DNA from: Xiphias gladius
Taxonomy: Eukaryota > Chordata > Actinopteri > Istiophoriformes > Xiphiidae
Length of the DNA stretch: 64,000 nt
Direction of reading: 5' to 3'
Assembly: GCF_016859285.1 (NCBI RefSeq)
Contig: NC_053406.1
Span: forward strand, 8,115,001 to 8,179,000
Shown here one piece after another: positions 1 through 11,693 of this stretch. The translations under genes were made by a program, and so were the position numbers. Every line of letters starts with the position of its first letter. Position 1 is the stretch's first letter. The notes beneath the pieces were generated by a model that searched no databases, was not told the origin of the DNA, and worked only from the letters and a program-made list of their open reading frames with translations.

Positions 1-160
1 CATCCCTCTTGCAAAAGAAAATGTGGGATTTTCTTGCACTTCTATTCAGCACATCTGCTCAATTTGCTAACTCCAAGTAGAAATTTTTTAAAAGGAGTTC
101 AGAATGTGAGTTGCCTGCATTTTATAATGTCTTTGTTTTTGTTTTTTAATCTATCTACAG

Positions 161-532
161 GGTCTCCCTCACAAAATGGGGAAGAGCAGCAGAATGGCTT
201 TAACACACAGAAAAGCCTCCTTCAAGGTTAGGACTAAATGCTTCTCTTGACATCAGACAGTGGCCACTTGCAAGAGACATTTCCAGAGTAACACGATAAA
301 GCCCTGTCCAAGACTCTTGTTTTCTTACTGCATGCTGGTAGATAGAAAACCCAAGCCTGTTCTTGATTTTCAGTATCAAGACCTGCTGGTATTACTTTAC
401 ACAAAGATACAACTGACTTTGCAGTATTGCATGCATGGCAGTCAGTGGCAACGTTTCAGTGGATGCTCTTTGTTATTCAACTGCTCACTCAAGTCCATTC
501 CTTCTCTTTTTGCCCCAGACTATCATTCCTGA
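161..532 (+). CDS. fam118b: 3' end of a multi-exon gene, probably FAM118B (partial)
   Basis: Two candidate terminal coding exons, 161-226 and 519-532. The first follows the acceptor ctatctacag and ends at the donor aag|gttagg in phase 1. The second follows tttttgccccag, completes a GAC codon and reaches a TGA at 530-532, giving a tail ending ...QKSLLQDYHS. The visible peptide is hydrophilic (Q, N, E, S rich) with no domain. The gene assignment is inference: FAM118B, a SIR2-like protein, lies next to SRPRA in the same convergent orientation in human, and its C-terminus is likewise a low-complexity tail with a G-x-L-N-G-S stretch. Reading through at 519 in another frame gives a longer ORF ending at 635, which the phase of the first exon does not support. 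The rest of the gene lies to the left of the window. Confidence 0.45.
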
Positions 533-1305
533 CAGGCACACGATCGGGATCAGTATCAGTCATTTTCCTCCACAGCTTCATCGAGAGATCAGTGTATTTC
601 GAGTAGTACTCAATTCTGATTTCATTCGGATTTAGGAATCCAGGAACATTATGGGCAATGGGAGACCTAAAAGCTGTTGTCACTATTTTGCAGATGTCCA
701 ATTTTTTTTTTTAAACTTTTTATTCGTTTTTAATTTAAAGTGGAAAGGAGATATTAAGGTAACGGTCAACACCAATACCCAACCTCACAGACCCCACTGT
801 ACTGTATTTAAATGTTGCTGAAACCTCAATATTTCGAAAAGCTAAATAACCGATTTATGTATGCAGGTGATGCAATGGTATGCTGCTTGGATTTGGACAT
901 ACATTAAACAAGAATGCAGTTAAACTGCATCACCTTGACCTAACTGCCCCGTAATGAGAAGCTCTAATTGCAAGCTGTAACGCACATCACATGCTCCTGA
1001 AGTGAGAAAAAGTCTTGTATCTGTCATACTCAACCCTGGAACCAGGAAAACTTGATTTGCACATTACTGGAGGGGGATGGTTACTTTGCAAACACATTAA
1101 TGTTATGATTCTGTCCTCAAGTGGAAGTTCAGTTTTCATAGCAGAGAGGCTCTGCCAGTAGCAATCACTTTGCCACTCCTGTGCTGAAAGTAAAAAAATG
1201 TTCTTTGTAAGCCTTTTTTTGTATTTTTAATACTTGCATGTGTTTTCTGACATAGTATTTATATATACTATTTTCAAAATAAAGCTTTTGGTATCCCATT
1301 TGTCC
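533..1305 (+). other. 3' UTR of the left-hand gene (probable fam118b)
   Basis: No splice pairs or sustained reading frame follow the TGA at 530-532. The AT-rich sequence runs to an AATAAA at 1278-1283, a reasonable cleavage signal. The gap to the SRPRA poly(A) signal on the other strand is about 150 bases, so the two genes are tail to tail. Confidence 0.4.
1278..1283 (+). terminator. Polyadenylation signal AATAAA
   Basis: AATAAA followed by a T/G-rich stretch (cttttggtatcccatttgtc). It is the first good poly(A) hexamer downstream of the presumed fam118b stop. Confidence 0.4.
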
Positions 1306-1430
1306 TGACTTGTTTGCATGTCTAACGATGACCATACTGGAGCAGACTAATAGGGCTACAGACCAGTGTGTCCCCGGTAACATACGACAGAACAAGTTCT
1401 ACTTTACAGGCTATCTTAGCATATAGCAGC

Positions 1431-1436
1431 TTTATT
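1431..1436 (-). terminator. Polyadenylation signal of SRPRA (AATAAA on - strand)
   Basis: TTTATT on the + strand reads AATAAA on the minus strand, 1.2 kb past the SRPRA stop. The intervening 1437-2663 has no coding features and would be the SRPRA 3' UTR. Other hexamers further left (around 717) would lie inside the neighbouring gene's 3' UTR, so this one is preferred. Confidence 0.4.
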
Positions 1437-2663
1437 TAGAAATGTTTACATTCTCATAAATTAGCTCAAATCGTCTGTATAACTCCTGATTCTCTCATAT
1501 TGCACTACCACGAATTTAAGGGGGCTAGAGAGATTTTAAGACTTAGTTCCTCTTATAAATGAAGAATAAATCATTAGGGAAAACATAAATAAAAAGGTCC
1601 ATAGAATTTCAACTGACCGCACATAAGGTGGAGTCTGAAATCTGCAGACAACCTTTAAGAACTAAAAAACAAATTTACAAAATATCTTTCCACTTTTCAT
1701 CAAACAGGGGTTCTTTCTTCTTTTTCATAAAATGAGGGATCGTAGTCTCCATTTCTAATGAAAATGTGTTAACAATGTGTTAGGTAGGTGAGGCGCTTTG
1801 GAAGATGAGGTTAATAGAACAATCCATCCAAAGCTAGTGTACCACAGTCATTAGTGCATTTAGGAGATGTTGATGTACTTCCCAGCTTTACAGAGGATTG
1901 GTCTTGACTGAGCCTGGTCTTTAGTACCCCATGATTTTTTTTTTCTATTTTTCACAGGGGAGTACAACATCTACTGATGACACTGGATGAACTCTATGGC
2001 CAATTAAACAGATTCAGCCCCCTTCTCTAAACTAGAAGGAGTAGTTACTGACATGAACTGCCGTGGTACTCTTGATGGATAACCACCCATGTAGTGAAAG
2101 TGTTAACTAACAAGCCAGGAGACAGATAGGCACCATGGTCACTAAGCTTTCCTCAGGCACAGGCAGCTGCTGAAATGTCACATCCAGCAAGCCTTCACGA
2201 CCTGACCTCATTTACATAATGAGGGGAAAACCGACTGACAAAATGCCAGGTGGGGAATTTGTTTTGTAAGTCTTTACTGTGTAAACCAGTAGAATTGATG
2301 ACATTTACAGCCTAGATCCATTTAGTCAGCTAAAATGTCATTTGGATGCGACTTCGTTGTTTCAAAACTCAGGCTGATTTGAGGTACTTTTCAATTTGGC
2401 CCAAAAAGTTTAGATGCGATGCAAAGGGAGGCTCCTCTGGCTTCGTTGCAAAATGATCTGTTTTTCAAAGTGCACACTTGTCCTTTACTGGGAGAATAAA
2501 GTCCTGTGCGTGACATGAGTTCTTCATTTGATGCACAGTAGAGAGAGCAGAGCAGGAGGATGAGAAACGCAGGCTAACAGAGCTGGAACATCTCACGGCA
2601 GTGTGGCAAAGGTATTGTTGGCTTTGTTTGCGATGATGAATACACAGCAGAACATGCGGCCGC
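1437..2663 (-). other. srpra: 3' UTR of SRPRA
   Basis: Sequence between the SRPRA stop (2664-2666) and the proposed poly(A) signal. No splice signals, repeats or ORFs of note were seen. Confidence 0.45.
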
Positions 2664-5600
2664 TTAAGCCTTCATCAGGGCACTGACCACAGCGCGGGCA
2701 TTGAGGCTGCGCAGGTCGTTGTAGGTTTGCCCTGTACCCACAAACACAATGGGCTGGCCTGTGATGTACGTCATGGATATGGCAGCACCAACCTGTGAGG
2801 GAGGAGAGCTATCAGCTTTCTGACTGCTAATTATTCACAAGTCATGAAACAGCCGCAGACAAAACATTAACTGCACCAAAAGCTCACACAGAGCCCACAT
2901 CAAATGATTAAAACCAGAAGGAATGTACACAAAAACATGAAAATACCTTGTCGTCGATGGTGTCAAACTTGGTGAGAACAATTCCATCAATGAGCCGCGG
3001 CTTGTCAGACATCGAGTGGTCTGCCAGAGCCTGATTGAACTTCACCTGAGGTCACAAGGAAGAGAGAGAGAGATGAGTCATTCGGGGAAAAAATGATTAG
3101 GACAGTTAATATGTACAGCAACAGCTGCCATCTCACTATTTGCATAGTGTAGACGAGGAGAAAATACACACATATGTGCAAACGTGATGAATGGTTAACT
3201 AGACAGCAGGTCACGGGAGCAACGCTGACCTCTGCTGGAGAGTTTAACCTGCAAAAATCCATTTTATTCTACAGCATTTTCTTATTTATTACTGTTAATA
3301 ACTGTGGATTAGCACAAGAGCCTCTGGTCTGCTGCTTTCCAGGTCTGTATATCCATGAAGCTAAAGCTGATTAAAACAATAAATCCCTCCGTCAGTCAGC
3401 ACTAAGTTCTAGCAGCTGATCACATAATTAGGATGCAAATATTTAATTGGAATTCAATTCATGAAAAACTTTGATTTTCATTCAAGTTACAAGCGAAACT
3501 GACTCTCCTCAGTATCAGTTATCAATTATATTAGTGCATGATGTGTTTTTCAGTGGTCTTACCAGCTGGTCAACTGCCTCATTGCCCACCAGAGCCTCCC
3601 CAACAAACAGCACTAGGTCGGGCATGTTGACCGCAATAAGTTTAGCCAGGGCTGTCATTAGGGGGGCGTTGTCCTGCATACGCCCAGCAGTGTCTACCAG
3701 CACCACGTCAAAGGCCTGGTTGCGGGCTGGAGGGATGAAACACAAGAGGTATAGATCTGACTTTACCACATGGGTGATATGAGTCATTAATGAAAATGGA
3801 TTATAATATATACAAAAGTGAGAGGACCCCTTATCACTACAGAAGCCTAACTGGTTAAATTCCCACTTACATTCTACATTTCTTTTTTTACAACTGGAGT
3901 ACACACAAGTGGAATCAACAACAAAAAACACAGCTCTACATTCTCCTGGTGAGCCAACTTCATGTTCACAATAAATCCTGTCAGTGAATAATTAGTCAAC
4001 TAGGAAAGAAAAAAAAAAAAAAGTATTTTACCATAGGCAATGGCCTCCATGGCAATTCCAGCCGCATCCTTTCCGTAGCCCTTCTCATAGAGCTGGACTA
4101 CCGGCCGTCCTCCGTGCAACTCTGGAGGATGCAGAGAGTTCAGGCGGCGCTGATGAGTGCGGAGCTGCTCCACTGCCCCGGCACGAAATGTGTCACAGGC
4201 TGCGATCAGCACTGTGAAGCCGTTCTCTATCAGCCAGAAGGAGATCTGGACCAAGACAGAGAGAAGTTTAGTTCAAATAAACTCTGAAATTTAAAAAGTT
4301 ACACTCTGAAGCAAGCTGTCCAACAGCTAGAGCTGGGCAAATACTCAAAATTGTTGATTTTTACATATTTAAAAAAATACCCTTTTCATGAGTCAAATTT
4401 TGACTTGTCATAGTAGGAAATGCACAGGTGTAAATAATAAAATGAATGAGGGCTGAATCCCATTTAGCTGCAGAGAGTCCTTGTAGACGTGCATGCTGAC
4501 TCACTGGGACACTTAAATACAACAGAGCCATCACTAAATTGTGCTTTTCCTACTATGACAAGTCAAAATGTCTGCTGTGAAAAATAAATATTGTATTTAT
4601 TTTCAATTATAGGGTTTTGTTCCTGTAAATCATTAACAAAAACATTTAAAAATGTAATTTTCAATAATTTTATATCATATCATAAATTGTTACCCCTAAT
4701 ATAATGCTGAATGCTCAATATTAATTTTGTTTGTGTTGCCCACCTCTTACACCAACTCAATTATTTGACTACTAGGCTGTCAGAAATTCTATAATTGGTT
4801 TCTGATGAATCATTGAACGCCACACTAGTATTGTGTTTATACTGACTATATTAACTATGTCACACACCTACTGAGATGTTTTGTTTTTTTTTTCTTGTTT
4901 TTTTTATAGACTCCACCGCAGACATTTCCGCAGTAGAAAAAGGTGGAACATAGGCTGTTGATAAGATTGGTAAATAGAAACTTCCTTTGCACCAAGATTT
5001 AGGTCATGTGCAGAACTGAAAGTTCCACCTAATATAACTGTATAGATTCACTGGCTTTGAAGTAAAACAAAGAAGTTCAAGGTATGTATTAAATAAAAAA
5101 TTTAATTGTAATTTGTAGGTCTCTTTACTCCAAAGAGTCTCACAGTGGCCTCAGTGCTGGCATTTTAACAGGGCAAGCCCCAGAGTGAATTGTATGTCAT
5201 GTTCTACTGACAGAGCTATACCAGAGCTTGTGACCACAAACTCACAAAACAAAACTGCCCAAACTCACAGAGTAAAGCCCCAAATGCAGAACTGGCTTCC
5301 TGTGTGGATAAAAACTCACAAACCACAGGAACAATAAGTTTGGTATATGGTGCTACCCTTTTAACACCTTACCTTGGCCAGGTTGGTGGACTTTCCAACC
5401 CCATTGACACCACAAAATGTGATGACGAAGGGCCTTCGCTGGCTCTGCGCCTCCATGACATCTCTCAGAATATCCACCCTTCGTTTGGGCTGCAGGATCT
5501 GCACCAGTGAGTCCTGCAGGGCCTGCTTTACAGTTGAGGCCACAGCTACAAACACACACACACACAGAGTTTTGATTATGTTACTATTCTTACTTTAGAT

Positions 5601-8600
5601 GAAAAACTGCACATAGGCTGATGATGTGGGACCCTAATTCAGTGCAACATACACTCACCAAGTACTTTATCAGTACCAATTGTACACGACCTGTATCATG
5701 CAGATACAGGTCAGGAGCTTCTATTAATGTTCACATCAAACATCAAAATTTGGGAAAACATTATCTCTGACTTTGACCGTGGCATGATTGTGTGTGAGAC
5801 AGGCCGGTTTGAGTGTTTCTGAAAATGCTGATCTCCTGGGATTTTTCTGGCACGACAGTCCCTAGAGTTTACTCAGAATGGTGCAAAAAACAAAGAACAT
5901 CCAATGAGCAGCAGTTGTGCGGACAGAAACGCTTTGTTGATGAGAGAGGTCAGACCAGAATGGCCAGACTGGTTGGAGCTGACAGAAAGGCTACAATAAC
6001 TCACATAACCACTCTTTACAACTGTGGTGAGCAGAAAAACATCTCAGAATGAACAACACGTCAAACCTTGACGCAGATGGGCTACAACGGCAGAAGACCA
6101 CGTCGGGTTCAACTCCTGTCAGCCAAGATCAGAAATCTGAGGCTGCAGTGGACACAGGCTCACCAAAACTGGACAGCTGAAGACAGGAAAAACGTAGCCT
6201 GTTCTGTTGAATCTTGATTTCTGCTGAGCCACACAGATGGTAGGGTCAGAATTTGCCATCAACGGACCTAGGACCTAACCTGCCTTGTGTCAACAGTCCA
6301 GGCTCGTGGTGGTGGTGTAATGGTGGTGAGGATGTTTTCTTGGCACATTTTGGGCCCTTAATGCCAAACAATCATCGTTTGAACACCACAGCATATCTGA
6401 GTATTGTTGCTGACGCTGTGTATCCCTTTATGGCCACAGTTGACCATCTTCTAATTGCTACTTCTTGCACGATAATGCACAGCGTCACAAAGCAAAAGTC
6501 TCAAACTCCTTTCATGAACATGACAATGAGTTCAGTATACTTCAAGGGCCTCCCCAGTCACCAGATCTGAATCCATTAAAACACCTTTAGGATGTGGTAG
6601 AATCGGAAATTGGCAGCATTAACGTGCAGCTGACAAATCTGCAGAAACTATGTGATGCAATCATGTCCACATGGAGCAGAATCTTGAAAGAAATATTTCC
6701 AACATCTTGTTGAATCCATGCCATGAAGAACTAGGGCTGTTCTGAGAGCAAAGGGAGGCCCTACCCAGTATTAGTATGGTGTTCCTAAGTTCCTAAATTG
6801 CTCACTTTAACGTAAGCACATGGGCTTGAAACACTCCCCTTTACCTTTAATATATCTGTGATGTTTCTAAGTGCTTACACCAATTTCTGCAAATTCCACA
6901 TTTTGAATCAGATCCTGTGTATATGAAACTGAGGGGAGGATCATATTTTAATCAATTTACTCTGGTAATTATACAGACAACACTGGGGAAAATGCATTAC
7001 TATAATGACATTACTGTTTCTAGCATGTAGACTGGGCTCTAACAGAAGGACAAGTGAAGGCACTGAAGAAACCCACTGCATTGTAACTAATCCTTGCACT
7101 GTATGAAAAATAATTTAAGAATGGGGATGAGGATCCATAGTCTATTTTAGGTACATTAAAGAAATGTGAAAGGTTACTTACTGGTGAATGTGCCCATGAC
7201 TTTGCCTTCCAGTTTTTTGGCTACAGAGTCACAGAGCTGGGAGGCAATCTCGGCTGCTACATTCTTTGCTATAGGACAATAAAAGGGGAATTATGATTAG
7301 TAGACAATTCACTTTCACGTCTTGCAGAATAAAGACAGTGAGTGTGAGAGAGAGATGTGATATCATACTGATGAGGTGGTCTCTCATCTTCTCCAGAACT
7401 GGCTCCATGTCCTCGTGGGTCAGACTCTTGGAGCCCACCAGGCCCTTCAGCATCCCAAACATGCCCCCAAAACTTCCACCCTTTTTGGAGCTGAGAAGAA
7501 CAAACAAAGCTGGGTAGTTGTTCACAGTGCAAGTTACATTTGAGACAAATTCATAAAAATTATACCTTAACACTTTCTTACCTTGTCTTGCTTGTTTCAC
7601 TGACAACCACTCTCTCGTCTTCCTCCCCCACCTCCCCTTCATCACTGGACTCATAGTCCACAGGCAGCAGGTCTCCCTCCATGGAGCTCACCTGCATCCC
7701 CTGAAATGCATCCAGTACATTGAGAACTTGGCATCACGCCCTTAATTTGAACTCTATTAATGTGCCTAATACAGATGTCTCTTTAGCTAGAAACCTCTTA
7801 GGGGTGGAGAAGAGGGGAGTGGGTACATACTGTGTCAATTGGTACATCCTGGTTCTGTTCGCCACCATTGGGGGAACCGTCTCCATTCCTTCCACTGTAG
7901 TCCAGGTCCTTGGTGCTGCTACCACCCATGTCCCAAACACGCATTTGTTTCTCCCTCGGTTTCTGAGGCTTTGGAGACTTACTACAAGATGACAGAATAT
8001 CAGAATTAAGCAATTAGAAATAAGCAATCAGACATGATGTACACTAGGAGACTGACAAAACCTCTTAGTTATTTAAAAAAAGAAGTGTGATCATTTAAAT
8101 GCATATTTCTAGTATTTCTGGTGAGTATTGAAAAAAAAAAACCCATAACTATTAAAACGATGGTTCTGACTCTGAAGAGGATAAGCATGCCTATACCACT
8201 TAATGTAATGCATTCATTTTCAATACATTAGATCCTGCCTTTAATGCTCCTTAATACTGGGAAAATTCTGTTGATTAAAGAACTTGGGGATCTAAACTAT
8301 GCATATAACTGAAAGGGAACTTTGACAGATTTGATACTTGACAGTGTGCCTGCTTTGTCTATGCGGCTGATGGTGAGAAATTCAAAAATATATCTGCCCT
8401 ATTGGCATTTATTTTAATGTATGTTAATATATTTTCTCTTACCTAGGTTTTTCAGTAGTTCCCACCATGCGTTTGCGAAAGAATTCCTCTCTCTTCTTCT
8501 GCATGACCTCCTCAGGAGTCAAGCCCTGGTTACCATTCTCAACCGTCTTCTGCCCAGAGGATGTGGCCTTGCCTTGATCACCTTTGGAAGGCTCAGCTGC

Positions 8601-10039
8601 AGGAGCTGGAGAGAATTAGTATATCAAATCAAGTCAGGATTAACTACACTGGCCTATTTTAAAACAACCATCTCTAACTGCACATACCCTCCTTTTTGGT
8701 ATTTTTATTCTTCTTGCCACCCTGTTCCTTGCTTTTGTCCCCACCCTTTGTCTCGATCATTGACTTCACAGTTTTTTGGGATTTCTCGGACTCCTTAAAG
8801 GACCGCATGTGGGCATGGCTCCGAGCTTTGCTGCTCTCCTCCGCCTCTCTTGTGGTAAACATTTGGTATAAGTCAGCATGAACAGGACGAAAAAGGATCC
8901 GGTTAGTGAGGCATCTTTGTTTATTTGTTGAAATAAACTTACAGCTTTATTGGTCTTTTTTTTTTAATGGCCTAAAAAATTATGATACCACTTGCACTGG
9001 AAAAACTGAAAAGAACATCCTAATTATCTCGATGCACTTGCCTTCAACAGCTGCTAAAGTAAAATGAGCTCTAATCGAGTTTATATTACTAGTAATGACT
9101 GGTTCAATCAAAAGTCATAGCTGACAAAAAACGTTGTTGCTGAAGTTCCTCATTCTATGAAATCGCCCCCAATGAATGAAACTATCCGTCTTTACCTAAG
9201 AAGCATCCTGAAGTCATTCTCGAATGCAAAGTTGCTGTTAAGGAGCTTCAAAGCTCCCTTTTGTTCCAGCTCATTTTTATAACGATCCCTAAAATGAAGC
9301 TGAACATCATCTATGAACTTGTCCACATATGTCAGCGTCAGGATCTTTTGAAAACCCACCTGCAAAGAGACAGGGGTTAAAGAGAAGAGTAATGATTATT
9401 ATGAACGTAAAAATAAATAAATATATATAAATACAACGTGAATACTGGTCATAGATTTGCAGGCCACACCTCAGTGTTGATTTGCTTTAAATTTATTTAG
9501 CGTGAGGTTGAGAGACTTACCACAAAAATCAGCTCAAACTCATTGTCGAGCTTGTATTTAAGACTCAGGGCCTCATGAGTGAATGAATTGTTCCCACTTC
9601 GCTCCTGTGACATCACACACATCATTGACATGTGAATGGGAGATAAACACACATGTCGTAGATGCTACGGCTAGCTTTCTGTGCCTTCCTAACAATGTTA
9701 AAAACCGCAAACTAGATAAAAATTCGCCATAAATAAATAACATGGGGATTTTTAGTCTATTCACACTTGAAAAGTCGATTGTTTGGTACACAAACGTCAC
9801 GCAATAAGCTAGCAATTGCTACCTATTAGCATTAGCGTTGGCTGTCCGAAGCATATACCGACATTAGGATACACAGAGAAAACTGTCACAAGATTTTGAC
9901 CGGCGTTATGACTCACCTGGAGGATCACGGAGCGGATCAAAGCGTTGACAGGCCCCGTGAAAGATTCAGTGACCCCGGCTCCCTGAAAACACCACAACAC
10001 TATCCCCCCTTTGCTGAAGATTGTGAAGAAATCTAGCAT
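2664..10039 (-). CDS. srpra: Signal recognition particle receptor subunit alpha (SRα, docking protein)
   Basis: SRPRA is the SRP-family GTPase that docks ribosome-SRP complexes at the ER membrane through SRβ. Fourteen coding exons (minus strand, 5' to 3'): 10039-9917, 9604-9521, 9359-9196, 8848-8688, 8605-8443, 7981-7831, 7700-7582, 7490-7369, 7268-7182, 5545-5373, 4245-4032, 3726-3563, 3045-2947, 2792-2664. All introns are GT-AG, phases agree throughout, and the sum is 650 codons plus TAA (human about 638). The start is [12 protein letters not shown], the conserved beginning of the SRX domain (residues about 1-175) that binds SRβ. Residues 180-340 are a charged linker with KKREEF, an acidic patch and the [10 protein letters not shown] segment. 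The NG domain carries P-loop GVNGVGKST (437-445), [11 protein letters not shown] (467-477), DTAGR (532-536), TKFD (600-603) and VGTGQ (626-630). All GTPase motifs are intact. Introns 9 and 10 contain transposons. Confidence 0.97.
4398..4568. mobile_element. MITE-like element with 28-bp terminal inverted repeats (SRPRA intron 10)
   Basis: The arm 4398-4425 starts ttttgacttgtcatagtagg; 4541-4568 is its reverse complement with 27 of 28 positions matching. The 115-base interior is non-coding. Two near-perfect inverted ends and a small size suggest a miniature transposable element. Family unknown to me. Confidence 0.6.
5648..6806 (+). mobile_element. Degenerate Tc1-like transposon (SRPRA intron 9)
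   Basis: The left end (atacactcaccaagtacttt) matches the terminal repeat of a very common fish Tc1 family. The interior reads, in broken + strand frames, as Tc1 transposase: [20 protein letters not shown] (near 5945-6005), an R-rich LRQMGY.GRRPRR linker near 6070-6105, [11 protein letters not shown] near 6175-6210, an [19 protein letters not shown] stretch, and SPDLNP..HL.DVVESEI near 6556-6615. Stops and frameshifts make it inactive. The right inverted repeat is eroded (cctaaattgctcac near 6790-6806). It is inserted opposite to SRPRA transcription. Confidence 0.85.
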
Positions 10040-10053
10040 CTTGCCACGACGTA

Positions 10054-10255
10054 TCTGGATTAAAGAAAACACACAAGGGGTGAGGTGAGAGGGGGCGATA
10101 AATGAATGGTCCTGTAAACATTTGAAGTGCTAGTGTAAACTCTTCAAACAATTAAGTCTTACCAGATACTACTTCAACGGATAATAAAATCCACCACCAG
10201 TGGGAAAACCGTTTTAGACACGTCAGATGCACAGCCTGGAAATGACGCTCACTTC
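10054..10255 (-). other. srpra: SRPRA 5' leader with a probable small intron
   Basis: Upstream of the ATG at 10039 an acceptor (ctttaatccag, exon from 10054) and a donor (tatctg|gtaaga, exon end 10163) define a likely 108-base intron, 10055-10162, in the 5' UTR. The non-coding first exon would be 10163 to about 10250. Inferred from splice signals only. Confidence 0.45.
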
Positions 10256-10335
10256 CGGTAATATTTTTTTCTAAATTCTGCGCTTGCGCAGTCTGATCAT
10301 AGAACATGTGTAGTCGTTCTGCGCGAGGAGGGCGT
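10245..10335 (-). promoter_or_regulatory. TATA-less promoter of SRPRA
   Basis: A short CpG-rich island immediately upstream of the SRPRA leader. It contains an ETS-type core (acttccggta, 10251-10260) and an NRF1-like palindrome (tgcgcttgcgca, 10279-10290), with a further gcgcgag near 10320. ETS plus NRF1 sites are typical of housekeeping promoters. In mammals this promoter is shared with FOXRED1; here no FOXRED1 exon follows on the + side. Confidence 0.5.
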
Positions 10336-10369
10336 TTTAAACGTCATCAGTCTTTAATAATAGTATTAA

Positions 10370-10665
10370 ATTCATAAGTACATTTACTTTATTCTGCTAC
10401 AAAGCATTTCAGTGGGAAATACACCTTTTCTTTACTACTCACTTGATTAAAATTTTTTAGAATTTAGATTCAACACGCAAAAAATATTATCAATTTAACA
10501 ATTTGATGCATAGATTAAACTACACAGTTTTATATTAAGTAACTTCCAGTGCATCAGCAATAATAATACGTCACAATATAACAATAACAGTGAGAACTTT
10601 TATTTCTGATATTATAAGTACATATAGCTAAGAACTTCTGCTTGTAATGCAGTATTTTTATATTG
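10370..10665. repeat. Degraded interspersed repeat between SRPRA and TIRAP
   Basis: Phrases such as cataagtacatttacttta, catttcagtggg and ttctgcttgtaatgcagtat resemble a decayed copy of the hAT-like repeat seen more completely at 17773-18288. No coding content. Confidence 0.4.
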
Positions 10666-11591
10666 TTGCATTGGTTAACGCTCCTTTATCCTCTTCTCCC
10701 ACAGTTTTTTCTTGTGTCAATATATCTTTGTAGACATGCAGGGACATTTTGTGTGTCTTTGTTTTCTATTTTCCACTTGATCTTGGAAAATAAAAATATG
10801 AAAAGGGAAAGAATGGCTCTAACTACCTGCTTACTGGTTAAATACCCTAACAAGAAATCCACCCCTGAAAATCGTATAGTAACCTCCCCTAATGTAAAAA
10901 CACTACAGTGGTTTCAATTTAATATTAGTTGGTCACTTTACACTGGGCTCGGCAGGGACCACATTTCCATAGAGGGCTCAGTGACTACTGAGTAGATGGT
11001 GTGCCCTCCGGGAGGATATGCAAATGCATACATCACCATCACATGGTGCTCTAGATACAAGTGTAGATACAAATATGATATTTTGCCAACCAGCCCCTCA
11101 TCATTTCCCCCCGTATGAAAACCATAAAGTTTATATGATCTTATACAGATTATTTATAAAGGTATAAAACTTCCAGCTGTGCATACGATGCATGTCTGAA
11201 GCATGTCTGATTTACTATTAAGCTTTTGGGCCACTAGCTTCTGGCACATCAGTGGCTGTGGATTACAACAGTTCACATTGTCCTTGCTGTTATTACTTCT
11301 CTTAAATAGCATATTACCATCCAGATCAGATCTTTTTTTGAAAATCATCAGGACTCAGCTATCTTGAACTTCATTTATTATTTTTTTTGACAAACCTTAT
11401 ACCTCACTGCCTGCTCGGTGAGATATGACGTTTGTTAAATTTTGCATTTGAAATTTGGTTGTTCGTACCAAGGCTGAGTTACTTCCCCTTTTTTTTTCTG
11501 GTGATGACAGTGACACTTGACAACGTTTTCACTTCGTCTTTGTTGCACTCAACCACTGTCACTGGGTTATGGCACATAGTTGCAACAGTTC
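10666..11591. other. Intergenic / upstream region of TIRAP
   Basis: No gene recognised. It presumably holds the TIRAP promoter and 5' UTR, but no TATA box or CpG island stands out. FOXRED1, expected here from mammalian gene order, is not present: there is no FAD-binding GxGxxG frame. Confidence 0.4.
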
Positions 11592-11693
11592 ATGGTTCAG
11601 CTACTATATCTGAGCAAATGGGGTAGAGAAAATCCATTTAACATTTCTTTACCAGAAGGAGAGGAGTTGAACAGACATGACAATGTTAACAAC

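Noticed and set aside
489..701. 70-codon minus-strand frame near the left end, and the + strand frame ending at 635
   Set aside because: No splice support. The + frame disagrees in phase with the exon at 161-226, whereas the frame ending at 532 agrees.
7229..8862. Several ORFs on both strands across the SRPRA exons
   Set aside because: Shadows or read-throughs of SRPRA exons; the exon chain with matched phases explains the coding content.
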